NCBI GenBank assembly: GCA_963665265.2
Contig: CAXXHQ010000001.1
Span: 558,001 to 622,000 of the forward strand
Source of the DNA: CAXXHQ01 sp963665265
GTDB lineage: Bacteria; Planctomycetota; Planctomycetia; Pirellulales; Thermoguttaceae
Reading direction: 5' to 3'
Length of the DNA: 64,000 nt
Shown: positions 52,674 through 61,371 of the stretch, piece by piece
How the letters are laid out: each line of letters opens with the position of its first letter
How positions within the stretch are numbered: the first letter of the stretch is position 1
Translations under genes and position numbers: made by a program
The notes under the pieces: generated by a model
The model's input: the letters and a program-made list of their open reading frames with translations, nothing else
The model's database searches: none
What the model was told of the DNA's origin: nothing

Positions 52674-54866
52674 CTACGCCAAGGTCCGGTCGTAATTGAA
52701 TCGAAACGTTTCGTCCTCCTCGGTCGGCACGGCGTACCAATCGGCGACGGGGTCTTCGGATCCGACGAGATCGACCGTCAGGTATTTCACGCGGATTCTC
52801 GCATTCGTCAGGTCGCGCAGGTCAAACGGGCGTTCCGGGCGGAAAATCGTCAAGCCTCGTTCCTTTTTCGTCGTAAGCCGTGCGCCGCGGCGGTCGCTTA
52901 GAACGTCCCGCAGCAAATCGTCCGGGAGGCCGACACGGGACGTGAAGAGCGGCGGACGACCGAAGACGGTCAATGAGCAAGGGGCCGGGCAAGCGGCGGC
53001 GAGGTTCTCCATTTGCCGGCGGTCGGCTTCCGACGAAATCGTCACGAGTTGCAGACCAAGTTCTTGGAGTTTTTTCGCGGCAAGGGAGTTTAGAACGGCT
53101 AGGCCGGGGCCTCCTTCCATGCGCGCGCCGCATTGCTTCGCCAAACGCCATGCGCCCCAGCTATTAACCTCGACGGGGAGCCGTTTTTCCGCGCACACTT
53201 CGATTAACCGGGTTACATCGTGCAAATCGTCCTCGAAAAACACGGGGGGCAACGCGGCGGTCCAGCGGATTCCCTCGCAAGTTTTCGAGACCGAAGCGAA
53301 ATTTCTTGCGTTGACTCCTTCGATGACGACGCTCGAAACGCGAACATGGTTTAGAAACGTTCCGACGTGGCGAGCTTCGATCCTTACGCGATTCGGCGTC
53401 GCGCCCAGCTCCCATTGATTGGCCGGGTGCGGGTCGCTCGGCTGCAAAATTTCGCGAACGTTCTCGGGCAAATCGAGCCGAAGCATATCGTTCGTTTTTT
53501 CGGCGCGGCGAATAACGCCGGCAATCGAGTCGATCAGCCCGTTGATTGCGCGTGGCGGAAGGAGGAGGTCGGGAACGTCGGTTTCGCCTTCACCCAGCGT
53601 GCGTCCTTGAACGACGCCCGCTTCCAATCGCTCGAAAAGAGAACCGACGGCGATCGCCTTTTTAACGCGATGCACGACGGTTTTCGGAATCGACCACTTT
53701 TCCTCACGATCGTCGCACACGCAACGGCATTCAAGTCCTTTCGGTCCGGCGATCATATAGAAATCGTAGGTCGAAGATGTCTCGGCGTTCGTTGCGGAGT
53801 CGGCGCTTGCCGATTCGCAGGTCGGCGACGTCTCTTCGACGACGTTTTCGGTCGGAGCGTTTTCCGTCGTCACTTCTTCCATCGAAGAAGCCGCGGTCGG
53901 CGTTTTTTCAAACGCTTCTCGACCGGCGATTCCGGTAAGTTCCTTGCGAAGTCCGTCCAGGTAACCGTCGGTTGAGTTTCTTCCGGCGTAGGCGCCGAGC
54001 GATTCGCATTCTTCGGCGAGAAGATCGGGATTTTCGCCTTCCAAAGCGCGACGGTATGCGCTGACGGCTTGCCCGACCCAGGCGGCGTTTTTCAATCGAC
54101 CTTCGATTTTAATCGCGGCGGCGCCGGCGCGACGGATTTCGTCCAAGCGTCGAATGGCCGACAGGTCGTGCATCGAGAACGGGGTTCCGATTTGCTCTTC
54201 GTCGGCGTTCCAGAACGCGCGGCATGGGCTTGCGCAGGAGCCGCGATTGCCGCTTCGCCCGCCGACCCAACTTGAAAGCAGGCAGCGTCCCGAGACGCAA
54301 AAACAAAGAGCGCCTTGCACGAAGACTTCGGTTTCGACGTCGGCGACCGCCGAAGCTTTGGCGATTTCGGTGAGCGACATTTCCCGGGCCAAAACGATGC
54401 GGCAGATACCTAAATCTTTGGCGGCAAGGACGTCGGCTCCGCTCGTCGCGCCGGTTTGCGTGCTGAAATGGAAATCCAGATCGGGAAAGGCCTCCTTCAA
54501 AGCGAGCAAGGCGGGATCGCGAACGAGGACGGCGGAGACGCCCGCCTGACGAGCGACTTCCAAGCATCGAGCGGCTTGTCCCAACTCCCGTTGGGCGACG
54601 TCGACGTTAAGGGTGAGATAGACTTTGGCCCCTTTCGCCTTGGCCTCTTCGACGGCGGCGGCGAGCGAGTCGGGGGTGAAGTTTTTCGCGCCGGTTCGGG
54701 CGTTGAGTTTTTGCAGGCCGAGGTAAACGGAGTCGGCTCCTGCTTCGAGGGCTGCATGGAGCGGTTCGGGGCCACCGGCCGGCGCTAATAATTCAAGCTC
54801 GATCTGTTTCTTTTTGGTCGCTGGGGCCATCGCTGCGTTTTCCATATTCACGCCAATCTCGCTCAT
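52674..54866 (-). CDS. U32 peptidase-family protein (TrhP/RlhA-like)
   Basis: 730 residues. Residues 22-310 are a U32 TIM-barrel: LELLAPAGGPEPLHAALEAGAD, with the family cysteine signature at about 181-216 (EVFVQGALCFCVSGRC... GNRGSCASPCR; Cys188, Cys195, Cys211, Cys215) that binds an iron-sulphur cluster. A long insertion with Glu/Thr/Ala-rich low complexity (about 320-375) is followed by the DUF3656-like C-terminal part. Members (YegQ/TrhP, RlhA) hydroxylate tRNA or rRNA bases rather than acting as proteases. Which RNA is the target here is unknown. Confidence 0.88.
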   Translation of the reverse strand: MSEIGVNMENAAMAPATKKKQIELELLAPAGGPEPLHAALEAGADSVYLGLQKLNARTGAKNFTPDSLAAAVEEAKAKGAKVYLTLNVDVAQRELGQAARCLEVARQAGVSAVLVRDPALLALKEAFPDLDFHFSTQTGATSGADVLAAKDLGICRIVLAREMSLTEIAKASAVADVETEVFVQGALCFCVSGRCLLSSWVGGRSGNRGSCASPCRAFWNADEEQIGTPFSMHDLSAIRRLDEIRRAGAAAIKIEGRLKNAAWVGQAVSAYRRALEGENPDLLAEECESLGAYAGRNSTDGYLDGLRKELTGIAGREAFEKTPTAASSMEEVTTENAPTENVVEETSPTCESASADSATNAETSSTYDFYMIAGPKGLECRCVCDDREEKWSIPKTVVHRVKKAIAVGSLFERLEAGVVQGRTLGEGETDVPDLLLPPRAINGLIDSIAGVIRRAEKTNDMLRLDLPENVREILQPSDPHPANQWELGATPNRVRIEARHVGTFLNHVRVSSVVIEGVNARNFASVSKTCEGIRWTAALPPVFFEDDLHDVTRLIEVCAEKRLPVEVNSWGAWRLAKQCGARMEGGPGLAVLNSLAAKKLQELGLQLVTISSEADRRQMENLAAACPAPCSLTVFGRPPLFTSRVGLPDDLLRDVLSDRRGARLTTKKERGLTIFRPERPFDLRDLTNARIRVKYLTVDLVGSEDPVADWYAVPTEEDETFRFNYDRTLA

Positions 54867-55390
54867 CTCGGATCCAGTTATGTAGAACTTCCAATTTTAC
54901 ACGAAGCCGGACGGTCGGAGAACCGCCGGAAAACGTCGAAACGTCGGCCAAACGAGGAAACAGTTTCGATGGGTTGAAACGCACGCCGGCTCATTTCTTT
55001 TCGGAAAATTTCGTAACTCGAAGGTTTACGTTACGTTTTTTGCGGGAAGAAAATAATCGCGCGGCGTAACAGGGGCGAGTTTACGTTTTGCCGCGATTTT
55101 TCTCGAAACGAGCCGTGTTTCCCGAGGAAAACGAGAGTTTCGGTTCGTCGCCCAGGGAGAATATGGACGCATACGTCCTCTCGCGCGTCGTAAGAACCGT
55201 CGTCGCAAGCGGTTCGGGCGTCGCGTTTTCGGGCTAGGCGTAGTTTCTCGACGATGCGAGTACGGGAGCGGCGGCGCAAGTTGTTGGTTGTGCGTGCGTT
55301 ACGAAGGCGAATCGGCAAGATTTCGGAAAGAGCGTTTTTCATGTTTTTGTGCGTTCGTGAATCGTAAGGGATTGAAATAACAATGGTTAC

Positions 55391-55713
55391 GGCGCTCGCA
55401 GAGCGCCCTACACGCGGCTAAACGGGTGAAAAAAGCGGCGATTATGCATCAACATGCGCATGAGTTCGCGATTTATTCCACATTTCAGGCGAATCGAATT
55501 GTCAAAGAACGCGTCGCAGCTCTGCGCGACGATTCAGAGGAGCATATTAGAGGATCGCGCGGCACAAATTCAAGGAAGAAAAAAAAAGAAGCAACGCGGG
55601 ACGAAGGGGCATGTGCGCGGCCCTACCTTCGCTACTAACGCGCATGCCTTCGGCATTGCGGCTAAACGAATGGTGCGTGCAAGCACGTACCCTACTGAGT
55701 AAACGGCTAAACG
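55391..55713. repeat. Hairpin / CCCTAC / CGGCTAAACG repeat cluster
   Basis: In the 893-bp gene-free gap 54867-55759, CGGCTAAACG occurs three times (55415-55424, 55659-55668, 55704-55713). It follows small hairpins with CCCTAC after them: GGCGCTC-GCA-GAGCGCC (55391-55407) and GGTGCGTGC-AA-GCACGTACC (55672-55691). A third hairpin is GCATGCC-TTC-GGCATTGC. No gene is supported. It resembles degenerate copies of a miniature palindromic repeat. Confidence 0.6.
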
Positions 55714-55759
55714 ACGGCGATCGCAGAGCGCGCAGCGGGCTTGTGCGTGCGAGCTTTCG

Positions 55760-57889
55760 CTAACGGCGGAACACCCAATATTTTTGGGCGCCGAGCAAGG
55801 CAGACTTGAGCTTCGAGCGGACGTCGGCCGGTTTCGATTCGCAGATGATTTCGCACATATCGGAGAGAACGCTGTCGCTATCGCCATAGTAGCTATGGCC
55901 GAGGAAGCTGGTATCGACCTCCGAAACGTCGATCGTTTCAAGGCCGTTGACCACTACTAATTCCCGCCCTCCGTCGCCGGCCCTTGGGTAGCCGTGCAAG
56001 GTTTTGGAGATGGCGAGCGCCTCGTCGTTCGAGGAGGCGTAGAGGGTCACTCGCTTAGCGGTTTTTACGACGGCCGGGGCGATGTCGCTTTTGAAGACGT
56101 CGGCGTCGATATCTGGCGCGGTAAGCAAGACTTCGCTAAACTTCGGGCGAGCGTCGTCGGGCAGAAAGGCCAAATCGCGCAGGGCCTCGGTCAGCGCGCG
56201 GTTGCCCATGCTATGGGCGATCAGATGGACTTGGTCGGCGCCGGCGCGCTGCGCGACTTCCGTTAAGAATTGCTTTAAGTGCGGCACGGTCCATGCGACG
56301 TTCGTTTCGTCGACGGCGTACTGGAGCAAACCGCCTTGCGACGGCCAGCTATAGAGGACCGGCGCGCCGTCGAACTTCAAATCATAGGCGATCTGCGCCG
56401 TTCGACGCGCGGCGTCCTCGAAGGTGACGTTGTAACCGTGGACGAAGACGAAAACCGACTTGTGCTTCGACTTGCCGAGCGTGGCTTTCATGTCGGCGTA
56501 GAAATCGTCCGTCGTCTCGCGGTTTACGCCAAGAAGAGTAACGTACTTTCCCGGGGCAGAGGAAAACTCGAAGCGGAGCAGCGAAGGGGCTTCCAATTCG
56601 CCGGTTTGATGTTTCTGCGGGATAGAGACCTCGCAAGTTCCTAATTCGAGCGATCCTCGTTGATTGCCGTAGGAATATGCGGCGGTCGCGGCGCTCCCCG
56701 CAAGCGGCCAATGGCCGGTAGTCGTAACGAAGCTGATAAGCGCCGCGGCTACGGTAGCGACGAGCGAGCCCGAGACGGCGATGATTTTCGTCCACCGCGC
56801 GATGAAATACTTGACGGCCATACACCCGATCGCTATGGAAGCGAGGGCGACGATGACGGTGATTGAAACGACGCCCCAAAAGGCCGAATGCAAGGTCGAG
56901 GCGAAGTCGGCGGAGGCGCGGTCGGTGCCGTAGAATATTTTAACGACGGCATATCCCTTGCCCGAGTCTTTTGCGGTGAGGGCCGATTGTTCGTTCTCCA
57001 CCGACGAGGTCGACGTCGAGTCGTTCGCCTTCGCCGATGCGATGAAGGGCACAAAATCCAACGGCGTCGCTCTTACCTTGGGCGTCGAACCGGGGACGGT
57101 TTTCGGAGATGCGGCGGCATCTTTTGCGGTTTCCGGAGCGGCGGTCGCCGCAACGACGGGTTTCGTCGATGCAACGGGGGTCGGCGACGAGGTTCGAGGC
57201 GGCGGGGAGGCCGCAGTTTTATTTACTGACGCGTCATTCGAAGCGATATTATCTTTCTTTCGGATCGCTTTAGCATTGGGCGAAGAGGGCGCTTCGGCGT
57301 TTGCGGAGGGGGCGGCCTTGGCAGCGACGGTCACCGTCGGTTTGGAGTCGCCCGACGTTTTTGACGTTGAAAATGTATCTGAGAACTGAAAATCCTCTCG
57401 GACGGGATTCATCCCCTGAGGCAAGATTTCAGCCTCGGTACGAATGGGATTTAACGCTCCAAGCGATCCGCCTCCTCCCGCATCGGTTTTGTCGAGCGGC
57501 GGAGCGACGCTTGTTCGCGATGGGTTCGACATTGAAAACAACTCAGGCGCGGCGGGCGCCGGTTGGGATTTCGGCGAAGTAACGGTCGGAGCGACGGCCG
57601 GCGCCGGGTTCTGAGTCGCAGAACCGCTCGGCGAAGATTGAACAAGCGGAGCGGGTTGATTGGCATTTGAAGGGCGCACGATTCGAGGCCGTTCCGAGCC
57701 GGTCACAACGTTTTCAGCGGACGGTTTCGGTTTTTCAACCGATTCGGACCTCGAATTGACCGTTTCGGCTTGGCGATTATTTTCCGTCTTAACGCCGCAG
57801 CCTGAGAGAGTCAGAGACGCGAACGCCACGCATACGACAGCGATCGTCGCAAAGCGAACTCGACCTATCCGAAAAACAAATGTGAGCAT
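55760..57889 (-). CDS. DUF900 alpha/beta-hydrolase lipoprotein with inserted membrane helices
   Basis: 709 residues from the ATG at 57887-57889 (GGGAGA upstream). A lipoprotein signal ends at SGC (Cys31). Residues 35-300 are a Ser/Pro/Ala/Thr-rich disordered linker. The DUF900 hydrolase follows: VVKIFYGTDR (about 316), then two membrane helices (330-350 and 365-390), then the resumed domain GTCEVSIPQKHQTGELE, VFVHGYNVTFEDAARR, the nucleophile elbow HLIAHSMGNRAL with Ser560, and Asp/His later. The helical pair splits the domain between YGTDR and LGTCEVSIP. It probably hydrolyses an ester in the periplasm or at the membrane. Confidence 0.85.
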   Translation of the reverse strand: MLTFVFRIGRVRFATIAVVCVAFASLTLSGCGVKTENNRQAETVNSRSESVEKPKPSAENVVTGSERPRIVRPSNANQPAPLVQSSPSGSATQNPAPAVAPTVTSPKSQPAPAAPELFSMSNPSRTSVAPPLDKTDAGGGGSLGALNPIRTEAEILPQGMNPVREDFQFSDTFSTSKTSGDSKPTVTVAAKAAPSANAEAPSSPNAKAIRKKDNIASNDASVNKTAASPPPRTSSPTPVASTKPVVAATAAPETAKDAAASPKTVPGSTPKVRATPLDFVPFIASAKANDSTSTSSVENEQSALTAKDSGKGYAVVKIFYGTDRASADFASTLHSAFWGVVSITVIVALASIAIGCMAVKYFIARWTKIIAVSGSLVATVAAALISFVTTTGHWPLAGSAATAAYSYGNQRGSLELGTCEVSIPQKHQTGELEAPSLLRFEFSSAPGKYVTLLGVNRETTDDFYADMKATLGKSKHKSVFVFVHGYNVTFEDAARRTAQIAYDLKFDGAPVLYSWPSQGGLLQYAVDETNVAWTVPHLKQFLTEVAQRAGADQVHLIAHSMGNRALTEALRDLAFLPDDARPKFSEVLLTAPDIDADVFKSDIAPAVVKTAKRVTLYASSNDEALAISKTLHGYPRAGDGGRELVVVNGLETIDVSEVDTSFLGHSYYGDSDSVLSDMCEIICESKPADVRSKLKSALLGAQKYWVFRR

Positions 57890-58414
57890 GGAACCGTCTC
57901 CCTGGCCGTTGACCGAAAACATGCCGCCCGTCGGCGATCGAAAGATTTCTCGGTCGAGGTCCATTCCGCGGAGTCGTCAGACTAAGAAGCGGCGGGAGTG
58001 TCGCAAAAAACGGTTATTCGGTCCAGTGCAATTCGGGGGCGTTTTTATCAGACACGGCTGACAAAAAGCAGCGCCGCATGGGGTTATTACCCCCATCGCT
58101 TATCAGAATGGCTTATCAATCGGGAGGATCATAAGACTCTGAAAGGCCCCGCCTGATTCCGAACATGGCGGAAGAAGCGGATTGCGACGATTCAAACGTC
58201 GGGCCGTTTACGGCATAAGAGCCAAGGGAGCCGAAAGGGCTTTTTCAGCCGCTCCACCCGACGGATGGGTGAGCATCTTTTATTCCGTCCCGCACACCAT
58301 GTTATCCGTAACCTATTTTTTAATACTGACGTAAGCGCACGATAGTCTAGCTCGTATCGGCGTTGCGATTTGGGAAGAGTACCTTGCGGAATATTTCGTA
58401 CACGAGAGACGGCG
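57890..58414. other. 525-bp gene-free region upstream of the chemoreceptor
   Basis: No gene is supported. ATGGGG-TTATTA-CCCC(C)AT forms a hairpin near 58077-58096. No convincing riboswitch or operator was seen. Confidence 0.4.
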
Positions 58415-60355
58415 ATGTCCATTAAAAAGAAACTTCTGGTTCCGTACGCGATCGGCATTTTAGCTCTGTGCTTTTGCGTGGCGATCGCCGCGTATTTCGT
58501 CATAGACGGAGAGTTGGATCGTTTGGCGGGGGAAGAAATCAAACGCGGTTTGGCCGTCGCGGAAGACTCGGTCAAAGAGAATTGCATTCAGCTGCAAACC
58601 TTAGGCGCAGTCGCCGCAAAGCAGCCCGCCTGGATCGCCGCAGTAAAAAACAAAGACAAAGCCGCCGTTCGGGCATTGGCGAAGGATTTGATGCAGTCGG
58701 GCGGAATTGACGTCGTGACCGTTTCGGACTCGATGGGCACCGTCATTGCGCGAGGCCACTCGGAAAAAGCGGGCGATAACGTTCTAAATCAACCGAACGT
58801 CGAGCGAGCGATCAAGGGGGAAGCGACCGGGGGAATCGAGTCTGGGACCGTCGTTAAGCTTACTTTTCGCGCGGGCTATCCGATTACGTCGGAAGGAAAA
58901 GTCGTCGGCGTTATTACTCTTGGACTCGACACGCTATCCAATCACAAGTTCGTCGACAAGGTGAAGAGTCTAACGGGACTCGAATACACTATTTTCGACG
59001 GCGACGTTCGCTATTCGACGACGGTGACCAAGAGCGGTCTGCGGACGGTCGGCACGAAAATGGACAACAAAGCGATAACGAACCTCGTTCTGGAGCGAGG
59101 CGAGAATTTCTTCGGAAATCTGTCGGTTTTGGGGAACAATTATAAGACGTATTACGTTCCGTTGAAGAATTCGGCGGGCAAGATCTGCGGCATGATCGTA
59201 TCGGCGCGTCTCAACGACGACATAGCGGCCGCCAAAATGAAGTTGCTGTTTATGATCGGCTTTCCGGTCGTTATCGTGGGGGGCGTCGTCGTAACGGTCG
59301 GATATTTCGCGATTCGACATTTCACGAATAGCATAGAACGCGTCGTTGCGGCGCTTGCCGACATTTCGCAAGGCGAAGGAGATTTGACGAGACGATTGCC
59401 AGTCGAATCGAACGACGAGATCGGTCGGTTGTCGCAATGCTTTAACGCGTTCGTCGAGAAGATTCAAGTGACGATTCGGCTGATCGCGGAGAACGCGAGC
59501 ACGTTAGCAGGCGCATCGACGGAGTTGACGGCCACGGCGTCGCAGATGGCTCAGGGAGCGGACGCCAGCGCTCGCGAATCGGCCGCCGTCGCCGCCGCCG
59601 CCGAGGAGATGTCGGTCAACATGCAAAGCGTCTCGGGTTCGACCGATCAAATGTCCTCGAACGTCCGGGTCGTCGCGGCAGCCGTGGAAGAGTTGACGGC
59701 CAGCATCGGCGAGATCGCGAAGAGCGCGGAGCAAGCGGCAAGAGTCGCCGGCGAGGCCGCTTCTTTGAGTTCGAACAGCAATATGGAAATACTGGAGCTT
59801 GGGGCCGCGGCCGATCAAATCGGCAAGGTGACCGAGGTCATCGAGGAGATCGCTGAGCAGACGAATTTACTCGCATTGAACGCCACGATTGAGGCGGCGA
59901 GAGCCGGCGAGTCGGGGAAGGGATTTGCGGTCGTCGCGACGGAAGTAAAGGAATTAGCCAAGCAAACGGCGGCAGCCACCGAAGACATTCGGCGTCGTAT
60001 TGAAGGCATTCAGACTTCGACGGGGAAAACGGTGACGGCGATCGCCTCGATCAGCGAAGTCATCGAAAAGGTGAGCGACGTTTCGCGCACGATCGCCTCG
60101 GCCGTCGAAGAGCAAAGCATCACGACGAAAGAAATCGCCAAAAACATCGCGCAAACGTCCTCGGCCGCCGAAACCGTCGCTCGCGGCGTTTCTGAAACGG
60201 CCTTGGCAGGCCGAGAAATATCGCGCAACATCGTTCTCGTGGATCAAGCGGCGAAGCAGTCGGCCAACGGAGCGTCGAACACGCAAGAGGCGGGCGCCGA
60301 GCTTTCTCGACTTGCCGAGCGATTACAGGGGATGGTACGGCAGTTCAAGGCCTAA
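58415..60355 (+). CDS. Methyl-accepting chemotaxis protein
   Basis: 646 residues. Membrane helix 1 at about 8-30, a periplasmic Cache-like sensor domain (30-280, with FRAGYPITSEGKVVGVITLG), membrane helix 2 at about 285-308, HAMP (310-362), then the signalling coiled coil with the highly conserved hairpin tip EEIAEQTNLLALNATIEAARAGESGKGFAVVATEVKELA split over about 480-525. It transmits ligand binding to CheA/CheW. No che genes lie in the window, so the signalling partners are elsewhere. Cache domains commonly bind amino acids, carboxylates or small metabolites. Confidence 0.94.
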   Translation: MSIKKKLLVPYAIGILALCFCVAIAAYFVIDGELDRLAGEEIKRGLAVAEDSVKENCIQLQTLGAVAAKQPAWIAAVKNKDKAAVRALAKDLMQSGGIDVVTVSDSMGTVIARGHSEKAGDNVLNQPNVERAIKGEATGGIESGTVVKLTFRAGYPITSEGKVVGVITLGLDTLSNHKFVDKVKSLTGLEYTIFDGDVRYSTTVTKSGLRTVGTKMDNKAITNLVLERGENFFGNLSVLGNNYKTYYVPLKNSAGKICGMIVSARLNDDIAAAKMKLLFMIGFPVVIVGGVVVTVGYFAIRHFTNSIERVVAALADISQGEGDLTRRLPVESNDEIGRLSQCFNAFVEKIQVTIRLIAENASTLAGASTELTATASQMAQGADASARESAAVAAAAEEMSVNMQSVSGSTDQMSSNVRVVAAAVEELTASIGEIAKSAEQAARVAGEAASLSSNSNMEILELGAAADQIGKVTEVIEEIAEQTNLLALNATIEAARAGESGKGFAVVATEVKELAKQTAAATEDIRRRIEGIQTSTGKTVTAIASISEVIEKVSDVSRTIASAVEEQSITTKEIAKNIAQTSSAAETVARGVSETALAGREISRNIVLVDQAAKQSANGASNTQEAGAELSRLAERLQGMVRQFKA

Positions 60356-60389
60356 TGGCCCTCACTGCGTCGAGTTCAAGAAAACAAAT

Positions 60390-60418
60390 AAGGACGGCGA
60401 TTATTTCGCCGTCCTTTT
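60390..60418. terminator. Bidirectional terminator between the chemoreceptor and lipoprotein genes
   Basis: AAGGACGGCGA-TTATT-TCGCCGTCCTT (60390-60416) followed by TT GTTTT. On the minus strand TATTTGTTTTC follows. It serves both convergent genes. Confidence 0.9.
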
Positions 60419-60451
60419 GTTTTGAACATTGGAAAGTGGCCGGAGTCTTCG

Positions 60452-61069
60452 TTAGCGACGGAGCGTATTTCCCGACTCGCTCGGTTCTTTCGCTTGCGAG
60501 GAAGTGGCCTCTTTTTCACGACGGAGAATTTCCTCGCGCGCCCATTTTTGCTTTTGGGCCATGTCTTCCGGATCCTCGAAATTTAGGAGCAACGGCGGCT
60601 CGTTCGGAAAGACCGTGGCGGCCACGCCGGCGATCCGCCAGCCTTCGGCTTCTTTTCGAAGCACCCACAGCGATTCGTCGGTTTGCGTTTGGCCGTTTTC
60701 ATCCGTATCGGACCAAGCCGATTGAACCCGAGCGCCGTCGGCTCCGACGTATTCGACTTTTCCGATCGAGAATTTCGCCGTATCGCTCGCCGACGGAGCG
60801 ACCATGCGATTCGACGAGGAGGTCTTTTCCCGAGCGACCGAGCTCAACATGCCACGAGCCTTCGCGTCATTTCCCTTGCGAATCGCTTCGAGAAACTGCT
60901 TGAGCGCGTCGCCAGGCGTTTGCGAATTCGGATCGATCGTGACGGCGACTTGGCGTGTCGTCGTCGTTTCGTTCGTTCTCGCGTTTGATTCGGCGTTGTC
61001 GGTCTTCCCGCAACCCGCCAGTCCTACGACGACTAATCCGATCCAAATCCATCCCTTGCAGCGAAGCAT
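60452..61069 (-). CDS. Lipoprotein, unknown function
   Basis: 205 residues, GGAG ribosome site before the ATG. Lipoprotein signal MLRCKGWIWIGLVVVGLAGC with lipobox LAGC. After a Thr-rich linker comes an NTF2-like pattern: PGDALKQFLEAIRKGNDAKARGML, then strands FSIGKVEYVGADGARV and LWVLRKEAEGWRIAGVAA. The end is charged and helical. Such domains in lipoproteins are often small ligand-binding or scaffolding modules. No partner evident. Confidence 0.75.
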   Translation of the reverse strand: MLRCKGWIWIGLVVVGLAGCGKTDNAESNARTNETTTTRQVAVTIDPNSQTPGDALKQFLEAIRKGNDAKARGMLSSVAREKTSSSNRMVAPSASDTAKFSIGKVEYVGADGARVQSAWSDTDENGQTQTDESLWVLRKEAEGWRIAGVAATVFPNEPPLLLNFEDPEDMAQKQKWAREEILRREKEATSSQAKEPSESGNTLRR

Positions 61070-61251
61070 TTATTTTCTCCTCAATGGAAATGCGCTAGCG
61101 TTTCTCGCCTCTTCCGAAGAATTGCGGGCGGGAATGTCGCAAAAAAAGCGGATCGCGTCAAGAGAAGATGGGCGGTTTAGGATAGGCGGTCGTCGATCCT
61201 TGATTGAATCCATTCGTTTGCAGATTGCGCAATGTCGATGCAAAAGACCTC

Positions 61252-61345
61252 GGAACGCCACGGAGGGCGTTCCCTACAGCGCAACGACAAAGGGGGCATT
61301 CCCTACAGCGCAACGACAAAGGGGGCATTCCCTACAGCGCGACGG
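61252..61345. repeat. 29-bp tandem repeat, 2.6 copies, with adjoining hairpin
   Basis: TTCCCTACAGCGCAACGACA followed by AAGGGGGCA recurs at 61270, 61299 and (partly) 61328 with 29-bp spacing. GGAACGCC (61255) pairs with GGCGTTCC just before the first unit. There is no spacer between units, so this is not a CRISPR array. It sits in the 302-bp gap 61070-61371, which has no gene. Confidence 0.75.
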
Positions 61346-61371
61346 CGGAACGGCGTCCACGGCGGTCGGTC

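Noticed and set aside
58077..58330. Possible riboswitch upstream of the chemoreceptor
   Set aside because: The stem-loop and AGCC/GGCT strings do not fit the conserved cores of c-di-GMP, cobalamin or TPP riboswitches.
61255..61345. Repeats that might be a short CRISPR array
   Set aside because: The 29-bp units abut each other with no spacers and no cas genes lie near.
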